A program made the position numbers and the translations under genes. Positions 7,964 to 13,602 of a DNA stretch of 13,902 nucleotides are shown one piece after another. Numbering within the stretch: the stretch's first letter is position 1; every line of letters starts with the position of its first letter. Origin of the DNA: an uncultured Faecalibacterium sp. (GTDB taxonomy: Bacteria; Bacillota; Clostridia; Oscillospirales; Ruminococcaceae); NCBI GenBank assembly GCA_900765105.1, contig CAAFQM010000020.1:1-13902 (forward strand). The letters run 5' to 3'. The notes beneath the pieces are model-generated. The model was given only the letters and a program-made list of their open reading frames with translations, was not told the origin of the DNA and did not search any database.

Positions 7964-8698
7964 TTCGTATTGGGAAATCGTCACGCTGTTGATGGTGATG
8001 GTCCCGGTGGGCTTCTGATTTTCATCCACGCTGGTCTGACCGATGGTGTCCACCACATCCATGCCCTCGTACACCTGCCCGAACACGGTGTCGGTGTAGT
8101 CGAGATAGGGCGCGCCGCCTGCGGTCTGGTAGGCACTGACCACCTCAGCCCGGTAGCCTGCGCTGTTCATCTGGTCCACCAGCTCCTGCGTCACAGACTG
8201 GCCGCCCGGCAGCGTCTGCATCACATAGAACACGCTGGCGCACTCGCCGGAAGCATCCACGCCCATGCACAGCGCCCCCGAGTAGTGGTGCAGGCGGTCG
8301 GTAGTCTCCACCGGGTAGCGGTTGCCGTTCCAGATGGTGGTGCCATTGCCGTCGGCACCCTGCCCGGCTTCCACCACAAAGCCGCTCTCCACCCGGGTGA
8401 CGGTCAGGCCGTTGTAATAGCCTGCCTGCACAAGACCGGTGAAGTTATCGTATGCCTGCGGGGCTTCCTGCGGGAAGAGCACCGCTTTGAACACGCCTGC
8501 CGAGGTATCGAACACCGCCACGGTGTCGCCCGCTGTCGGATGAGCGAACTGCTCTTCGGCGGATTCCACCGCCGGGCGGTCGATCTTCTGCACGGAGGAG
8601 CCGCCCCCGCCGCCGAGACCGCCGAGGCTGCCAAAGCTGCAGCCCGTCAGCACCAGTGCTGCCGCCGCAAGCAGCGCCGCCCATCGTTTTTTATGCAT
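7961..8698 (-). CDS. Cyclophilin-type peptidyl-prolyl isomerase-like lipoprotein
   Basis: This 245-aa secreted lipoprotein has a cyclophilin-like domain, predicted to assist proline isomerisation of proteins outside the membrane. Residues 1-20 form a lipoprotein signal peptide: MHKKRW, an alanine/leucine-rich core and lipobox LTGC with C20. A Gly/Ser-rich spacer (SFGSLGGLGGGGGSS) follows. The cyclophilin core is recognisable by GVFKAVLFPQEAPQAYDNF, AGYYNGLTVTRVESGFVVEAG (which keeps the arginine of the usual HRV motif) and GALCMGVD. The usual QFFI motif has become VFYVM, so the active site is divergent and catalysis is uncertain. I chose the ATG at 8698 because it gives the signal peptide and has GGGGGA 7 nt upstream; the frame opens earlier, at 8824. 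It converges on ruvX. Confidence 0.85.
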   Translation of the reverse strand: MHKKRWAALLAAAALVLTGCSFGSLGGLGGGGGSSVQKIDRPAVESAEEQFAHPTAGDTVAVFDTSAGVFKAVLFPQEAPQAYDNFTGLVQAGYYNGLTVTRVESGFVVEAGQGADGNGTTIWNGNRYPVETTDRLHHYSGALCMGVDASGECASVFYVMQTLPGGQSVTQELVDQMNSAGYRAEVVSAYQTAGGAPYLDYTDTVFGQVYEGMDVVDTIGQTSVDENQKPTGTITINSVTISQYE

Positions 8699-8729
8699 GT
8701 TCTTTTCCCCCGCTCCATATGCTGTAGTA

Positions 8730-8751
8730 TGCGCACGCGGAACCGTGCGCA
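8730..8751 (-). promoter_or_regulatory. Hairpin in the 5' leader of the cyclophilin-like gene
   Basis: TGCGCACG (8730-8737) and CGTGCGCA (8744-8751) form an 8-bp GC-rich stem with a 6-nt loop. It sits between the probable -10 (8767-8772) and the start codon. No T-run follows on the minus strand, so it is not a terminator. It may stabilise the mRNA 5' end. Confidence 0.4.
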
Positions 8752-8766
8752 GAAGATTCAGAGGAT

Positions 8767-8775
8767 AGTATACCA
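8767..8775 (-). promoter_or_regulatory. Possible extended -10 promoter of the cyclophilin-like gene
   Basis: The minus strand reads TGGTATACT (8775-8767), a strong extended -10. No convincing -35 is seen. It would give a leader of about 60 nt containing the 8730-8751 hairpin. Confidence 0.45.
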
Positions 8776-8844
8776 CATTCCGGCGCGCAGTGCGAGAGGA
8801 AATGCGTGAAAATTTGTTACACAATTTCTGTGCGAAAAAGCATC

Positions 8845-8873
8845 TTGACGAGCAGGCAAAAAAACGCTACACT
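8845..8873 (+). promoter_or_regulatory. Promoter of the DUF1292 gene
   Basis: TTGACG (8845-8850), a 17-nt A-rich spacer and TACACT (8868-8873) form a near-consensus sigma-70 promoter. The start codon lies 68 nt downstream of the -10. Confidence 0.7.
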
Positions 8874-8941
8874 ATATGCAGACCAAGCGGGACGGCACAA
8901 ACAAAAGCCCGCCTTATGACACAGTACAGGAGACAAGAGCT

Positions 8942-9259
8942 ATGTCTGACGAAATCAAGAATCCCAATACCGAAGAGGAATATCAGCCTGACCTGATGAC
9001 CCTGCAGGATGAGGACGGCAACGAGGTCACGTTTGAAGTGATCGATGCGCTGGACCACAAGGGTGTGCATTATCTGGCTGTTGTGGAATATGCCGAAAAC
9101 GAAGAGGATGTCAACGAGGATGCCCAGCTGGTCATTCTGAGCGTCGGCGAAGATGACGAGGGCGAGTATCTGGACGTTGTGGAAGACGACGAAACTCTGC
9201 TGGAAGTCAGCAAGCTGTTTGAGCAGCGCCTGAGCGACGAGTACGACATCGAAGAATAA
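8942..9259 (+). CDS. DUF1292 family acidic protein (YrzB-like)
   Basis: This 105-aa, strongly acidic cytoplasmic protein matches DUF1292, the family of B. subtilis YrzB, whose function is unknown. The core reads DLMTLQDEDGNEVTFEVIDAL (split here as residues 17-26 and 27-37), then HYLAVVEYAENEED and a long acidic run ending in EEVEDDETLLEV-like sequence and FEQRLSDEYDIEE. DUF1292 genes usually sit near ruvX in Firmicutes, as here. The ATG at 8942 was chosen because AGGAG lies 9 nt before it. An ATG in frame at 8876 overlaps the promoter's transcription start region and lacks a ribosome-binding site. It is preceded by a near-consensus promoter and followed by a candidate structured RNA. Confidence 0.88.
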   Translation: MSDEIKNPNTEEEYQPDLMTLQDEDGNEVTFEVIDALDHKGVHYLAVVEYAENEEDVNEDAQLVILSVGEDDEGEYLDVVEDDETLLEVSKLFEQRLSDEYDIEE

Positions 9260-9280
9260 TTCCAGACAAATTACCCGGCT

Positions 9281-9489
9281 AAGACTTCCTGCCCGGCTCG
9301 ATTTGTTGCGGTTTATATGATCCTACTAATCATTCAACGGGAGTCCGGAGTTCTCCGGTGGAATGCAGACCTCCCCGCCATGGGTCGACCATGGAGGTTC
9401 GATGAGGAAGCGTGAATCCGGAGACAGGGCACCCACCTGTCCGCAAGGGTAGGTTTGATTGACCGCAGACGACCGGGCGGGATCTTTTT
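9281..9489 (+). ncRNA. Candidate structured RNA, possibly 6S RNA
   Basis: This stretch of about 200 nt folds as a long rod. A closing stem pairs CCTGCCCGG (9288-9296) with CCGGGCGGG (9473-9481), followed by TTTTT (9485-9489). Next, TTGCGGT (9306-9312) pairs with ACCGCAG (9462-9468), then CCTAC (9322-9326) with GTAGG (9449-9453) across a large open middle. CTCCGG (9353-9358) pairs with CCGGAG (9418-9423), ATGC with GCGT, and there is an apical CCATGG/CCATGG hairpin. Size, rod shape, central bubble and terminal U-run fit 6S RNA, the sigma-70 holoenzyme decoy, but I recognise no diagnostic sequence, so the family name is an inference. No clear promoter is seen; the RNA may be processed from the DUF1292 transcript. 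A riboswitch-like leader for the downstream gene is the main alternative. Confidence 0.5.
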
Positions 9490-9499
9490 ATAGCAATCC

Positions 9500-9553
9500 A
9501 TCCACCACCGCTCTCTGCAGTTTCAGGCAGAGCAGCAGTGCGTGGATTTTTTT
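9500..9553 (+). terminator. Intrinsic terminator downstream of the structured RNA
   Basis: ATCCAC (9500-9505) pairs with GTGGAT (9542-9547). Inner pairs (CAC/GTG, GCT/AGC) and a CTCTGC/GCAGAG stem (9513-9518 with 9527-9532) extend it. A run of seven T follows at 9547-9553. It is the second terminator-like element in 70 nt. It ends only 34 nt before the next start codon and could act as an attenuator for that gene. Confidence 0.7.
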
Positions 9554-9587
9554 ATCGGAATCATTGGAAAGGATGTGCACCTGCGGC

Positions 9588-10226
9588 ATGAAGTCGGAAC
9601 ATCTGGTCGGAACCTCGATCCCCCGGTTCACCTTTGACACCCCCACCACTCCCGGAAATGATTTTTACAGCCTGTGCGAGGGCAGCCAGCCGCTGGTGAT
9701 GATCTTTCTGCCCGGGTTCGACCACCCGGTCACGCAGGAATATCTGACCCGCTACCTCAGGACCCTGCCCCGCCTGCGGGAGGTTCGGCTGGCCTGTGTG
9801 GTGCGTTCCTCGCCCAGAATGGTATCCAAGGCCACAAAGGGTACCGAGTTTCCCTTCCCGCTCATCTGCGACGAGCCGGGCGTTTTGTACAGCTACCTCG
9901 GCGTAGAGCAGGCGCGGGGCATCCTGAGCTGGAGTTTTGCCGCGCAGCGCATCTATAAAAATGCAAAGGAAGCCGGCTACCGCTACGACAGCAGCGCCCC
10001 GCAGCTGCTGCCCATGACGCTGGTGGTGGGCCATCAGGGCAAGATCCTGTTCACCCACTCCGGCCGCAGCCAGACCGACCTGCCCGAGGACTGCACCGCC
10101 ATCCGGGAGATCGCCCACGAAGTGGTACACACCATGGCCGAGGATCAGAAGCGGGCGCATCCCCACTGCTCAGACGAGACCCTCACCCTGCCGGATCTGG
10201 TCGGGTGGGAGGACGACAACAGCTGA
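9588..10226 (+). CDS. Peroxiredoxin-like (thioredoxin-fold) protein lacking the peroxidatic cysteine
   Basis: This 212-aa protein resembles the AhpC/TSA peroxiredoxin fold. It opens with LVGTSIPRFTFDTP, followed by the strand QPLVMIFLPGF, and later FPLICDEPGVLYSYLGV, the equivalent of the family's 'lisDpdg..akaYGV' segment. LPMTLVVGHQGKILFTHSG then matches the C-terminal 'tfvid.dG.i....g' part. Where peroxiredoxins carry PxxxTxxC, this protein reads LPGFDHPVTQEYL, with no cysteine. Peroxidase activity of the standard type is therefore unlikely, and its role is unknown. The start is uncertain: ATG 9588 best fits the fold but its GGAAAGG is 15 nt away, while ATG 9573 directly abuts that sequence. 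It shares a stop-codon hairpin with the convergent DUF378 gene. Confidence 0.75.
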   Translation: MKSEHLVGTSIPRFTFDTPTTPGNDFYSLCEGSQPLVMIFLPGFDHPVTQEYLTRYLRTLPRLREVRLACVVRSSPRMVSKATKGTEFPFPLICDEPGVLYSYLGVEQARGILSWSFAAQRIYKNAKEAGYRYDSSAPQLLPMTLVVGHQGKILFTHSGRSQTDLPEDCTAIREIAHEVVHTMAEDQKRAHPHCSDETLTLPDLVGWEDDNS

Positions 10227-10262
10227 AAGAAAGGCATCTGCATACGCAGATGCCTTTCTTTC
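10225..10262. terminator. Bidirectional terminator overlapping both stop codons
   Basis: A perfect 17-bp inverted repeat (10225-10241 with 10246-10262) has a four-base loop ATAC. GAAAGAAAGG at one end and CCTTTCTTTC at the other give a pyrimidine/T-rich tail on both strands. The TGA stops of the peroxiredoxin-like gene (10224-10226) and of the DUF378 gene (10263-10261) form its two ends. Confidence 0.88.
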
Positions 10263-10470
10263 AGCCTTCTGATGAATCTTCCTCCTCAAACAGCCCCGGG
10301 ATGCCGCACAGGGCGGCGATGCCCACCAGCGTGAACACGATGCGGGACCAGATGGATGCGCTGCCACCCAGCAGCCAGCCCACAAAATCGAATTGGAACA
10401 GCCCCACAAGGCCCCAGTTGATGCCGCCGATGATCATTAAGATCAGACAGATTTTATAAAAGGTCCGCAC
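10261..10470 (-). CDS. DUF378 family small membrane protein
   Basis: This 69-aa protein has two predicted membrane segments: residues about 6-25 (KICLILMIIGGINWGLVGLF) and about 43-60 (RIVFTLVGIAALCGIPGL). It matches the DUF378/YuzA pattern of small bacterial membrane proteins with a GGiNWGLVGlf signature and an FDFVGWLLGG turn. The function is unknown. The tail is acidic (EEEDSSEG). A longer frame opens at 10527, but it would run through a hairpin, whereas GTG at 10470 has AAGGAGG about 8-9 nt upstream on the minus strand. That ribosome-binding site lies in the 3' arm of a 13-bp hairpin (see the 10476-10521 entry). It is last in the minus-strand cluster after ispE. Confidence 0.82.
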   Translation of the reverse strand: MRTFYKICLILMIIGGINWGLVGLFQFDFVGWLLGGSASIWSRIVFTLVGIAALCGIPGLFEEEDSSEG

Positions 10471-10475
10471 AGAAA

Positions 10476-10521
10476 AGACCTCCTTCCCTTGCAGGCAGTA
10501 TGCCCGGCGGGAAGGAGGTCT
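10476..10521 (-). promoter_or_regulatory. Hairpin sequestering the DUF378 ribosome-binding site / ispE terminator
   Basis: AGACCTCCTTCCC and GGGAAGGAGGTCT form a 13-bp perfect stem (10476-10488 with 10509-10521) around a 20-nt loop. On the minus strand the 3' arm contains the AAGGAGG of the DUF378 gene and the 5' arm contains CCTCCTT, an anti-Shine-Dalgarno copy. After the stem comes TTTTC, so it may partly terminate ispE transcription. Either role would reduce DUF378 expression. Confidence 0.7.
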
Positions 10522-10529
10522 ATGCATTT

Positions 10530-11405
10530 TTATCGGATGACCCGTGCACCGCCGCGGTCCGGCTGGGCAAGATACACCTGTTTCCAGCGTTTGCGCGCCG
10601 CCTGCGCCGCCGTGTGAGCCGACGCTTCATCCCGGAACACGCCAAACACCGCTGCACCGCTTCCGGTCATCAACGCCGTCACCGCGCCATGCTCTTTCAG
10701 CAGCGCCTTGATGGCAGCGGTATCCTTTGCGCCGCTGCACTCTTCCAGCGCGTTGCCGGCGGCGGCGCACACCGCGTCCAGATCTCCGGCGCGGATGGCC
10801 GCTTCCTGCGCTTCGCAGTCCGGGTGGACGCTGCTGCCCACCTTATCATAGGCCGCAAAAGCTTCCGGCGTGGAGACGCCGTAGTCCGGCATGACCACCG
10901 TGAACCAGCACTCCGGCACCGGCGGAAGCGCCTTGAGAAAGTCGCCCACGCCTTGCACACGGCAGGTGCCGCCCATGAGGGTAAAAGGCACGTCCGCACC
11001 GATCTTTGCGCCCAGTGCGCACAGCTCGCTCATGGAGAGCCGGGCACCGTACAGCTCGTTCATGCCCACCAGCACGGCGGCGGCATCGGCGCTGCCGCCG
11101 GCCATGCCTGCCCGCACCGGGGTGCTCTTATAAATGGTGATATCCACGCCCGCCAGCAGGCCGGTATAATCAAAGAACGCCAGCGCCGCCTTGATGGCAG
11201 TGTTTTTGTTGTTGGGAGCCACCAGGCTGCCCGGCAGCCGCAGGTTCAGGTAAGGGCTGCGGCGCAGCACTACCCGCTCGTAGAGGGTGATGGCCTGCAT
11301 GGTCATGTCCAGATCATGGTAGCCGCCCGGCAGAAGACCCACCACGTCCAGCGCCAGATTCAGCTTGGCCGGTGCCAGCACCGTTACACAGTTCAGCTTT
11401 GCCAT
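10530..11405 (-). CDS. ispE: 4-diphosphocytidyl-2-C-methyl-D-erythritol kinase (IspE)
   Basis: IspE phosphorylates CDP-methylerythritol at the 2-hydroxyl using ATP, the fourth step of the MEP isoprenoid route in the cytoplasm. At 291 aa it has the normal length. GHMP-kinase marks are APAKLNLALDV (residues 11-21, with the catalytic-type K14), the glycine-rich ATP loop PVRAGMAGGSADAAA (96-110) and KIGADVPFTLMGG with D138, the counterpart of the catalytic aspartate. GYHDLDMTMQAI supplies the usual substrate-binding region and SGSGAAVFGVF the late glycine-rich motif. The ATG at 11405 is preceded by GAGGAGG at 8 nt. The aminotransferase stop lies 13 nt upstream, so the genes are probably co-transcribed. 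The hairpin at 10476-10521 may end the transcript. Confidence 0.95.
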   Translation of the reverse strand: MAKLNCVTVLAPAKLNLALDVVGLLPGGYHDLDMTMQAITLYERVVLRRSPYLNLRLPGSLVAPNNKNTAIKAALAFFDYTGLLAGVDITIYKSTPVRAGMAGGSADAAAVLVGMNELYGARLSMSELCALGAKIGADVPFTLMGGTCRVQGVGDFLKALPPVPECWFTVVMPDYGVSTPEAFAAYDKVGSSVHPDCEAQEAAIRAGDLDAVCAAAGNALEECSGAKDTAAIKALLKEHGAVTALMTGSGAAVFGVFRDEASAHTAAQAARKRWKQVYLAQPDRGGARVIR

Positions 11406-11418
11406 CTGCGCTGCCTCC

Positions 11419-12603
11419 TCAGTTGCCGTGGTAGATACCGTTTTCCTGCAGGAAAGCCCGGATGCGCTTGAGTGCCTCGGTCAGGTGTTCCACGCTGTAG
11501 GCGTAGGACACACGGCAGTAGCCCTCGCCGGAAGCGCCAAAGGCGTCGCCGGGGATAATGGCCACATGCTTCTGTTCCAGCAGTTTCGTGCAGAAATCCT
11601 GACTGCTCATGCCCGTGCTCTTGATGCAGGGGAAGGCGTAGAACGCGCCCCGCGGCTCAAAGCAGGTCAGACCCATATCATTGAAGGAACGCACCACCAG
11701 ACGGCGGCGCATGTTGTACTCATCCCGCATCCGGTCGATCTCGCCGTCGCACTCCTTCAGGGCGGTGATGGCGGCGTACTGGCTGGTGGTGGGGGCGCTC
11801 ATGATGGCGCTCTGGTGGATCTTGGTCATGATCTTAATGATGGGAGCCGGGCCGCAGGCGTAGCCCAGACGCCAGCCGGTCATGGCGTAAGTCTTGGAAA
11901 AACCGTTCACCACAATGGTGCGCTCAGCCATGCCGGGCAGGGTGGCGATGGACACATGGGGCCGCAGGCCGTAGTTCAGCTCGGCGTAGATCTCATCCGA
12001 CAGCACCATGATGTTGGTGTCCCGCAGAACATCGGCAATGGCTTCCAGATCTTCCTGCTCCATCACCGCGCCGGTGGGGTTGTTGGGAAAGGGCATGATG
12101 AGCAGTTTGGTCTTGGGTGTGATGGCTGCTTTGAGCGCGTCGGCGCGTAGGCGGAACTCGTCCTCCTGATGGCAGGTCACATGCACCGGCACGCCGCCGG
12201 ACAGGGTGGTGATGGGTTCGTAGCACACAAAGCACGGCTCCGGGATGATCACCTCATCCCCGGGCTGCACCAGCGTGCGGATGCACATATCAATGGCTTC
12301 ACTGCCGCCCACCGTCACCAGCACTTCGTGCAGCGGGTCGTAGCGCAGGCCCATGCGGCGTTCCAGATATTTTGCGATCTCGGCGCGCAGCTCCTTCAGG
12401 CCGGCATTGGCAGTGTAGCGGGTGCGGCCGTGTTCCAGGCTCTCAATGCCGGCTTCACGCACAGCCCACGGCGTTTTAAAGTCCGGCTCACCCACGCCCA
12501 GACTGATGCACTCGGGCATGTCGGCAGCCAGATCAAAGAATTTGCGGATGCCGGAGGGGCGCATGGCCTCGGCGGCAGGCGCGATCAGTTTAGCGTAATC
12601 CAT
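11419..12603 (-). CDS. Class I pyridoxal-phosphate aminotransferase (AlaT/PatA-like)
   Basis: This 394-aa fold-type I aminotransferase moves an amino group between an amino acid and a keto acid using PLP. The family pattern is complete: SLGVGEPDFKTP (34-45), PEPCFVCYEP (121-130), PFPNNPTG with N175, LSDEIYAEL with D203 and Y206, FSKTYAMTGWRLGY with the PLP-binding lysine K237, and GYCRVSYA with the C-terminal substrate-binding arginine. Substrate cannot be read from sequence. The Lrp-type regulator next door recalls the B. subtilis alaR-alaT alanine transaminase pair, so alanine or a related amino acid is a reasonable guess. The frame can start at GTG 12618, but ATG 12603 overlaps the regulator's TGA by one base (TGATG) and is preferred. 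ispE follows after 13 nt. Confidence 0.92.
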   Translation of the reverse strand: MDYAKLIAPAAEAMRPSGIRKFFDLAADMPECISLGVGEPDFKTPWAVREAGIESLEHGRTRYTANAGLKELRAEIAKYLERRMGLRYDPLHEVLVTVGGSEAIDMCIRTLVQPGDEVIIPEPCFVCYEPITTLSGGVPVHVTCHQEDEFRLRADALKAAITPKTKLLIMPFPNNPTGAVMEQEDLEAIADVLRDTNIMVLSDEIYAELNYGLRPHVSIATLPGMAERTIVVNGFSKTYAMTGWRLGYACGPAPIIKIMTKIHQSAIMSAPTTSQYAAITALKECDGEIDRMRDEYNMRRRLVVRSFNDMGLTCFEPRGAFYAFPCIKSTGMSSQDFCTKLLEQKHVAIIPGDAFGASGEGYCRVSYAYSVEHLTEALKRIRAFLQENGIYHGN

Positions 12604-13082
12604 CACAGCACCGTGCACTCTCTTTCATCGATTTCTTCGTCCTGATAGAGCCGGCCCTCTTTTTTATAGGTGCGCAGCACAAAATGGGTGGCCGTGGACA
12701 GCACATCGTCCAGCGGGCTCAGCCGCTTTGCCACGAACAGGGCGATCTCCTGGAAGGTCTGGCCCTTGATGACAAGCTGCAGGTCGTAGCCGCCGCTCAT
12801 CAGCAGCACGCTCTCCACCTCGTCGAAGGCGGCAATGGTGGCTGCGATCTCGTCAAAGCCGCGGCTCTTCTTGGGGCTGACGTTCAGCTCGATAACGGCT
12901 TCCACCCGGTTGACCCCGGCCTTTTCCCAGTCCACAAGGGTCTTGTACCCCTTGATGATGCCCTGCGCCCGGGCCAGGTCGATCATAGCCGCCACCTCGG
13001 CGGGGGATTTATTCAGCATCGTGGCAATGTCCTCGATGGGCAGCCGCGCATTGTCTTCCAGGATCTTCAAAAGCTGTTCCAT
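12603..13082 (-). CDS. Lrp/AsnC family transcriptional regulator
   Basis: This 159-aa regulator has an N-terminal winged helix-turn-helix (residues 1 to about 55: LKILEDNARLPIEDIATMLN, then SPAEVAAMIDLARAQGII). A RAM/ligand-sensing domain follows (about 65-140: VEAVIELNVSPKKSRGFDEIAATIAAF, DEVESVLLMSGGYDLQLVIKG). Such proteins form dimers or octamers that respond to amino acids. A short hydrophilic tail ends DERECTVL. AAGGAG lies 9 nt before the ATG at 13082. It overlaps the aminotransferase downstream by one base and is divergent from the ACT-domain gene, so it may regulate both the aminotransferase and itself; that is inference. Ligand unknown. Confidence 0.92.
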   Translation of the reverse strand: MEQLLKILEDNARLPIEDIATMLNKSPAEVAAMIDLARAQGIIKGYKTLVDWEKAGVNRVEAVIELNVSPKKSRGFDEIAATIAAFDEVESVLLMSGGYDLQLVIKGQTFQEIALFVAKRLSPLDDVLSTATHFVLRTYKKEGRLYQDEEIDERECTVL

Positions 13083-13130
13083 AGTATTTTGCTCCTTCTC
13101 AGCCCGTAACCGGGAAATAAATTATCTATA

Positions 13131-13159
13131 AGTATAGCACAAGCTGTAAAAGATTGCAC
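13131..13159 (-). promoter_or_regulatory. Probable promoter of the Lrp-aminotransferase-ispE cluster
   Basis: The minus strand reads TGCTATACT (13139-13131), an extended -10. GTGCAA (13159-13154) lies 17 nt upstream as a weak -35. The 5' leader is about 45 nt long. Confidence 0.5.
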
Positions 13160-13216
13160 CCAATTTTTGGGATAGAATGTCTTTTTCCACTTCTATCTGC
13201 TCTTTTTTACAAAAAG
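13159..13216. promoter_or_regulatory. Two inverted repeats between divergent promoters, possible operator
   Basis: CCCAA-TTT-TTGGG (13159-13171) and CTTTTT-TAC-AAAAAG (13202-13216) lie between the two promoters. The first abuts the -35 position of the regulator's promoter, and the second ends next to the -35 of the ACT gene. AT-rich inverted repeats are typical Lrp/AsnC targets, but binding is not shown by sequence alone. Confidence 0.35.
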
Positions 13217-13218
13217 AG

Positions 13219-13247
13219 TGTTCAAATTTTGCCAAATCTGCTATACT
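13219..13247 (+). promoter_or_regulatory. Probable promoter of the ACT-domain gene
   Basis: TGCTATACT (13239-13247) is an extended -10, with a weak TGTTCA (13219-13224) 17 nt upstream. It uses the same nine-base extended -10 as the divergent regulator promoter. The ATG is 67 nt further on. Confidence 0.5.
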
Positions 13248-13314
13248 GGAAGGGTAAGAGTGTGCCGGAGCTTTTGCGGCACCGTTCACAAACAGGAAAA
13301 CGAGGGTGGAAACG

Positions 13315-13584
13315 ATGAAAGCATTCATTACTGTCATTGGTCACGATACCGTGGGCGTTGTTGCCAAGGTCGCCGGTCTGTGCACCGAACTGAACATCAA
13401 CATCGAGGATGTGACCCAGAGCATTCTGCAGGGCATGTTCGCCATGATCATGCTGGTGGATATCAGCAACTGCAATGTGAGCCACGAAGAGCTGCACAAG
13501 CGCACCGACGCGCTGGCCGCCGAGATGGGCATGCAGATCAATGTGACCCGTCAGGAAGTTTTTGATGCCATGCACACCATCTGA
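13315..13584 (+). CDS. ACT domain-containing protein (UPF0237 family)
   Basis: This 89-aa single-domain protein is an ACT domain of the UPF0237/ACT_6 type. KAFITVIGHDTVGVVAKVAGLC is the first strand and helix, and LNINIEDVTQSILQGMFAMIMLVDI the middle strands. NVSHEELHKRTDALAAEMGMQINVTRQEVFDAMHTI completes the fold. ACT domains usually bind small molecules such as amino acids; no ligand can be named here. The ATG at 13315 has AGGGTGG five bases upstream; an in-frame GTG at 13306 would sit within that site, so it is not the start. A DUF711 gene follows after 18 nt, the same order as the SP_0238-SP_0239 pair in pneumococcus. Divergent from the Lrp regulator. Confidence 0.92.
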   Translation: MKAFITVIGHDTVGVVAKVAGLCTELNINIEDVTQSILQGMFAMIMLVDISNCNVSHEELHKRTDALAAEMGMQINVTRQEVFDAMHTI

Positions 13585-13602
13585 TGGAGGGAGTACACAG
13601 CT

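Noticed and set aside
8876..8941. Earlier ATG for the DUF1292 protein
   Set aside because: It lies 3 nt after the -10 box, where transcription barely begins, and has no ribosome-binding site.
9281..9489. RNase P, SRP RNA, tmRNA or T-box identity for the structured RNA
   Set aside because: The RNase P GAGGAAAGTCC core, the SRP GGAAGGAAGCAG loop, the tmRNA CCA end and the T-box GGGTGGNACCGCG motif are all absent.
9459..9587. Upstream extension of the peroxiredoxin-like gene
   Set aside because: It would begin inside the structured RNA and pass through the terminator; the peptide has no resemblance to the family.
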